Below, piece by piece: positions 60,634 to 64,000 of a stretch of DNA of 64,000 nt. The notes under the pieces are model-generated. The model did not search any database, had not been told where the DNA came from, and saw only the letters and a list, made by a program, of their open reading frames with translations. The first letter of the stretch is position 1. The number at the start of each line of letters is the position of its first letter. The translations under genes and the position numbers were made by a program. Location of the stretch: contig JAHDBV010000003.1 of NCBI GenBank assembly GCA_020630195.1, forward strand, positions 62,001-126,000. The letters are read 5' to 3'. This DNA is from Acidimicrobiales bacterium. GTDB taxonomy: Bacteria; Actinomycetota; Acidimicrobiia; Acidimicrobiales; SZUA-35.

Positions 60634-61937
60634 CCGTTGAAGGCGCCGCGGTACTGCTCGAGCGCCGCCGCGTTGTCATCGAGGAACTGCTGCTCGTACT
60701 CGGCGAGCACCTCGAAGTAGATCTCGTCGCCGCCGCCGAAGCTGCCGAACACCGACCCACCGCACTCGGTGACGGCGGCGGCCAGGGCGAGCTCGGCCTC
60801 CTGGAGAGCGCCGAGGCGCTGCTTCTGGTCGTCGTTCAGCTCGGGCTGCACGTACTCGAAGGGATCGCCGCCCTCCTCGTCGGTCTCGGTCACACCACCG
60901 ACGTCCTCGGCGATCTCGCCGCCTTCCTCGTCGAAGAACTGCTCGTCGAAGGCGCCCCAGACCTCGTCCTGGAGGGCGTTGAGGTCGTCCTCGAACAGGA
61001 GCCAGACATCGCCGTTCTCGGGCAGCGGCTGCTGGCCGGCGTCGATGAGGCAGGCGTCGACGGCCTGGCGTCGCTCCTCGATCCGGGGGTCGGCCTCGAC
61101 CCGCTCGTAGATCTGCTCGAGCTGGTCGCCGAACTCCTCCTCGAACGAGACCATGGCCTCACCGCCACCGAACTCCGCGGCGAAGATCTCCTCCTGGGCC
61201 TCGGGGTAGCACCCGGTGGGCACGTAGTCCTCGAAGTAGGCGTCGATCTCCTCCTGCGTGGCGGTCTCGTCGAACTCGGGCTGCTCACCCCAGAGGGCGG
61301 CGTAGTAGGCCTCGATCTCGCCTTCGCTGAGCGACGACACGTAGACCTGGTTCGGGTCCTCGGTCTGCTGACCGTCGTCGGCCGGGAAGATGTCGTCGTC
61401 GGGATACCCGAGGAGGTCGGGGCCGACCTGGCTCTGGCCGAACGCCATGGTGGTGATTCCGAAGCCCCAGGTGGCGGCCCACTCCTCGCTGCCCCAGTCG
61501 TCGTCGAGGCCACCGTCGAAGCCGATGAACTGTTCCGGATCCTCGGGGTAGTACTCGAAGCCCTGCGCCGTCATGCACTCGACGACCATCTGCTGGACCT
61601 GTCGCTCCATCTCGATGAACTGATCGTCGCTGTCCTCGTCGGGAGCGAACGAGGGGGCGCCCAGGAACGAGCCGATCGGCGACTCGTAGGTCTCCCACGA
61701 CTCGCCGTCGCCGTCACCCGTGTCGGTGTCGTCGCCGGCCTCGACGGTCTCACCGTCGCCGGAGCCCTCGCCGTCGGCCTCGTCCTCGTCGCCGGAGTCC
61801 TCGGAGGTCTCGGCCCGGACGTCGTCGGCGGACTCGTCGCTCGCCGATTCGGACGCGGCGTCCGATCCACCACACGCGGCGGCGACCATCGCGATGGCCG
61901 CCAGCCACACCAACATCATTCGCCATCCCAGTCGCAT
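60630..61937 (-). CDS. Very acidic lipoprotein of the ABC exporter operon
   Basis: A 435-residue protein from ATG 61937, with GGAGG eight bases upstream. A signal peptide and lipobox MVAAACGG show lipidation and export. A low-complexity Asp/Glu/Ser linker (SASESASDESADDVRAETSE-type, about residues 25-75) precedes a long acidic domain with several Cys (VVECMTAQGF, PTGCYPEAQEE, DACLIDAGQQP, ECGGSVFG), which could form disulfides. First gene of the operon with adaptor, ATPase and permease; it may be the exported substrate or an extracytoplasmic partner. No family recognised. Confidence 0.75.
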   Translation of the reverse strand: MRLGWRMMLVWLAAIAMVAAACGGSDAASESASDESADDVRAETSEDSGDEDEADGEGSGDGETVEAGDDTDTGDGDGESWETYESPIGSFLGAPSFAPDEDSDDQFIEMERQVQQMVVECMTAQGFEYYPEDPEQFIGFDGGLDDDWGSEEWAATWGFGITTMAFGQSQVGPDLLGYPDDDIFPADDGQQTEDPNQVYVSSLSEGEIEAYYAALWGEQPEFDETATQEEIDAYFEDYVPTGCYPEAQEEIFAAEFGGGEAMVSFEEEFGDQLEQIYERVEADPRIEERRQAVDACLIDAGQQPLPENGDVWLLFEDDLNALQDEVWGAFDEQFFDEEGGEIAEDVGGVTETDEEGGDPFEYVQPELNDDQKQRLGALQEAELALAAAVTECGGSVFGSFGGGDEIYFEVLAEYEQQFLDDNAAALEQYRGAFNG

Positions 61938-62020
61938 CTCTGCCTCCTCAGCCGTGCGAAGTCTCGCACGAGCCATGCCTCGAGTGTGTTCGATGAACCT
62001 GAGAACGAGCTGAATGCCCG

Positions 62021-62039
62021 CCGGGTTCCGACTACCCGG
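62021..62039 (-). terminator. Hairpin downstream of the DNA ligase gene
   Basis: CCGGGT (62021-62026), loop of 7, ACCCGG (62034-62039), just past the ligase stop (62043) on the minus strand and before the lipoprotein start. Suitable position for ligase termination; no U-run. Confidence 0.45.
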
Positions 62040-62042
62040 AGG

Positions 62043-63626
62043 TCAGTTCGGGCGGCCGACGGAGCGGACCGTGTCGATCGTGTCGGCGGTGTCGGCCGAG
62101 CGGTCGGGTCGATAGCCCTTCACCCGGGCGAAACGGAGTGCGACCCCGCCCGGGTAGCGGGTGGAGCGCTGCACGCCGTCGACCGCGATCTCGACGACGA
62201 GTTCGGGCCGCACCATCACCACCCAGCCGTCGTCGGGGGTGCGCTGTGTGGAGTCGAGGGCGCGTGTGAGGAGTTGTTCGGTCTGCCAGGCAAGCAGTTC
62301 GTCGGTGAGGCCCTTGAAGGTCTTGCCGACCATGACGAACCTCGCCGGGTCGTCGGGGTCGCGGGCGCCGAGATGCAGGTTCGACAACGAGCCCGTCCGC
62401 CGGCCGTGACCCCATTCGGCGCCGAGCACCACGAGGTCGAGGGTGTGTACCGGCTTCACTTTCCGCCAGCCCTTGCCCCGGCGCCCGGCGTCGTAGGTGG
62501 TGGTGAGGTCCTTGACCATCACCCCCTCGTGGCCGGCGGCGAGGGTGTCGTCGGCGAAGCGCTCGGCGGTCGCGGGATCGTCGGTGACGATCGAGTGGAT
62601 CCGATGTGGCCCCACCACGGCCTCGAGATGGCCGAGCCGATCGGCCAGTGGGAGGTCGATCAGGTCGTTGCCGTCGCGGTGGAGGATGTCGAAGAAGAAC
62701 GGTCGCATGCCGCCGCCGTCGCCCCCGGGCCCGTCGCCGATGCCGCTCATCGTGTCCTGGAAGGCCCGGGGCCGACCGTCGGCATCGAGACCGAGCACCT
62801 CGCCGTCGAGCACCACGGCGCCACCGGGCAGGCCGGCCACGACCGCGGCCGCCTCCGGGAGGCGGTCGGTGATGTCGTTGAGGTTGCGGGTGTACAGGGT
62901 GACCTCGCCGTCGGCGGTCCGGTGGGCCTGGATCCGGGCACCGTCGAGCTTCTGTTCCACCGACGCCGGGCCGGTGGCGGCGAGCGCTTCGGCGACGTCG
63001 CCCGCCGTGGCGGCGAGCATGGGCTGGACCGCCCGCCCGACCCGCAGACCGATCGCCTCCAGTCCGGGTCGCCCCTCGACGGCACCGATCGCGGCGGTCA
63101 TGGCGAGGTCGCCCTGGAGCATGAGTGCCCGTCGGACGACGGTCTTCGGGACGCCGAGGGTGACGGCCACGGCGTCGGCCACGAGCGACTCGAGTGCTCC
63201 GTGTCCCGGGTCGCCGAGCAGGATCGAACCGAGCACGTCGCGGGCGGCGGGCGCCATGCGGGCCATCACGTCGCCGACCAACTCGATCCGTCGGATGGTG
63301 CTCCCGGGGCCGGCGGTGTGGAGGAGCTGCGTGAGGAGCTCGTCGACGTCGACGACGGTGACGGTCGGCCCGGTCGCGTCGGGGCGCCCGGCGAGACGTT
63401 CGTGGACGGAGCGCAGCGTCGACCAACCGACACCGACCTTGCCCTGCCGGGGTTCGCCCGCGAGGAGCGCGGCGGCCGGACCGATCTCGCGGGCGGTGCA
63501 TCGACCGAGGACCTCCGCGAGCACCGCGACCTTCTCGTTGCGGGCCCGGGTCGCCCCGATCCGGCTGGAGGCCGCCGCGATGGCATCGAAGGCCAGCGGG
63601 CCGTCGGTGGGTTCGGCGTCGGTCAT
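62043..63626 (-). CDS. ATP-dependent DNA ligase
   Basis: A 527-residue protein from ATG 63626. The nucleotidyl-transferase motif I PASVEQKLDGARIQAHR, with the adenylated Lys near residue 228, is followed by TLYTRNLNDITDRLPE (motif III region), VVLDGEVLGLD (IV), EGVMVKDLTTTYDAGRRGKGW (V, split) and KVKPVHTLDLVVLGAEWGHGRR. A helical N-terminal DNA-binding domain (about 1-190) and a C-terminal OB fold complete the LigB-type actinobacterial ligase. It joins DNA nicks using ATP; most bacteria rely on the NAD-type LigA for replication, so this one is likely for repair. Confidence 0.92.
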   Translation of the reverse strand: MTDAEPTDGPLAFDAIAAASSRIGATRARNEKVAVLAEVLGRCTAREIGPAAALLAGEPRQGKVGVGWSTLRSVHERLAGRPDATGPTVTVVDVDELLTQLLHTAGPGSTIRRIELVGDVMARMAPAARDVLGSILLGDPGHGALESLVADAVAVTLGVPKTVVRRALMLQGDLAMTAAIGAVEGRPGLEAIGLRVGRAVQPMLAATAGDVAEALAATGPASVEQKLDGARIQAHRTADGEVTLYTRNLNDITDRLPEAAAVVAGLPGGAVVLDGEVLGLDADGRPRAFQDTMSGIGDGPGGDGGGMRPFFFDILHRDGNDLIDLPLADRLGHLEAVVGPHRIHSIVTDDPATAERFADDTLAAGHEGVMVKDLTTTYDAGRRGKGWRKVKPVHTLDLVVLGAEWGHGRRTGSLSNLHLGARDPDDPARFVMVGKTFKGLTDELLAWQTEQLLTRALDSTQRTPDDGWVVMVRPELVVEIAVDGVQRSTRYPGGVALRFARVKGYRPDRSADTADTIDTVRSVGRPN

Positions 63627-63765
63627 GGCCACAGTCTCGCACGATGTCGGACCTTCGTCCTGACTGCGCTCATTTACGCTCGAACGCGTTGACGGCGGCT
63701 GATGTCGGTGATTGGGTGGTGTTCATCACGGATCAGGGCGGTTGAGCCCGAACGACAGGAGATGA

Positions 63766-64000
63766 ATGACGATGACGATGCTCGGAGCGCAGCTCGACGA
63801 TCTCGATGGCCTGGCCCAGCGCCTGCGGATCACCGCCGGTGACATCGGGACGGCCCAGGGCGATGCCCGGACGACGACCACCACCGTCGTCGGCTCGGTG
63901 CGGGAATCGGCCGGGGCGGCACGGATGACGATCGAGACGGCCATGCAGACGTTGTTGGCCTCGGTCGCCGGTTCGGCCCGCACGGCCGAGGCGGCCAACT
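63766..64000 (+). CDS. Start of small helical protein, WXG100-like (runs off right edge)
   Basis: ATG at 63766 (an ATG at 63772 is also in frame), with AGGAG just upstream. 78 codons are visible: MTMLGAQLDDLDGLAQRLR, ITAGDIGTAQGDARTTTTT, a VRESAGAARMTIETAMQTLL helix and SVAGSARTAEAAN. The pattern of two Ala/Gln-rich helices resembles ESX/WXG100 substrates or coiled-coil domains of larger secreted proteins. No WXG turn is seen so far. The continuation is outside the window. Confidence 0.55.
   Translation, partial: MTMTMLGAQLDDLDGLAQRLRITAGDIGTAQGDARTTTTTVVGSVRESAGAARMTIETAMQTLLASVAGSARTAEAAN

Noticed and set aside
62032..63642. A 536-codon minus-strand frame overlapping the DNA ligase in another phase
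   Set aside because: It is Arg/Gly/Pro-rich with no motif, while the neighbouring frame has all ligase motifs.

Overview
The window is about 70% GC, with gene starts split between ATG and GTG and many 4-base stop/start overlaps. It reads as chromosomal DNA of an actinobacterium. Several genes narrow this down: a mycothiol-dependent formaldehyde dehydrogenase (49805-50890), an F420-type luciferase-family oxidoreductase (31239-32807), a MurL/MurD2 pair (35277-37962), a true glutaminyl-tRNA synthetase (25320-27032) and tandem MalT/BTAD regulators. Together they suggest a deep-branching lineage such as Acidimicrobiia (Ilumatobacter-like). The lineage is inference; no rRNA gene is present to confirm it. 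I see no phage, insertion sequence, CRISPR array or origin.

Region 1 (1-14146) is a signalling and cell-surface locus. Two tandem minus-strand MalT-like regulators with C-terminal BTAD parts face a plus-strand run of four genes joined by 4-base overlaps: an ECF sigma factor, a membrane Ser/Thr kinase, a 1542-residue exported repeat protein with a Thr-rich stalk and C-terminal anchor, and a membrane protein with an extracytoplasmic domain. A convergent gene encodes an FHA domain fused to a class III nucleotide cyclase. Kinase plus FHA reader plus cyclase beside a sigma factor looks like an envelope-sensing module.

Region 2 (14252-34400) starts with tRNA-Leu(UAA) and a stretch of small membrane or lipoproteins. 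It continues with an MFS transporter, an HTTM membrane-protein pair, a beta-class DNA methyltransferase with an extra C-terminal domain, a DUF418-like membrane protein, a TetR regulator, a PadR/membrane protein/FKBP operon, a nitroreductase and glnS. Then come an amidase, a DUF4214/HEVAH exported protein, a CodA-like amidohydrolase, a P-loop kinase/luciferase-type oxidoreductase fusion, a YchJ protein and an enoyl-CoA hydratase.

Region 3 (34481-37962) is a compact pgeF-murL-murD2 operon. All three products act at the amino-acid steps of UDP-MurNAc-peptide synthesis: proofreading position 1, adding L-Glu, and epimerising it to D-Glu.

Region 4 (37935-54911) holds a thioesterase, an unknown protein, a MatB-like acyl-CoA synthetase, an LPETG surface protein and a plus-strand run (MFS, beta-propeller, GMC-like flavoprotein, redoxin-like protein, alpha/beta hydrolase without its nucleophile, rifampin-phosphotransferase-like protein). 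It ends with mscR, an MFS transporter, a small P-loop kinase, a DUF222-HNH protein and a Nei-type glycosylase.

Region 5 (55054-64000) holds an exported GH26-like protein and a minus-strand MacAB-like export operon (lipoprotein, adaptor, ATPase, permease) whose adaptor gene is split by a one-base frameshift. An ATP-dependent DNA ligase and the start of a small helical protein follow.
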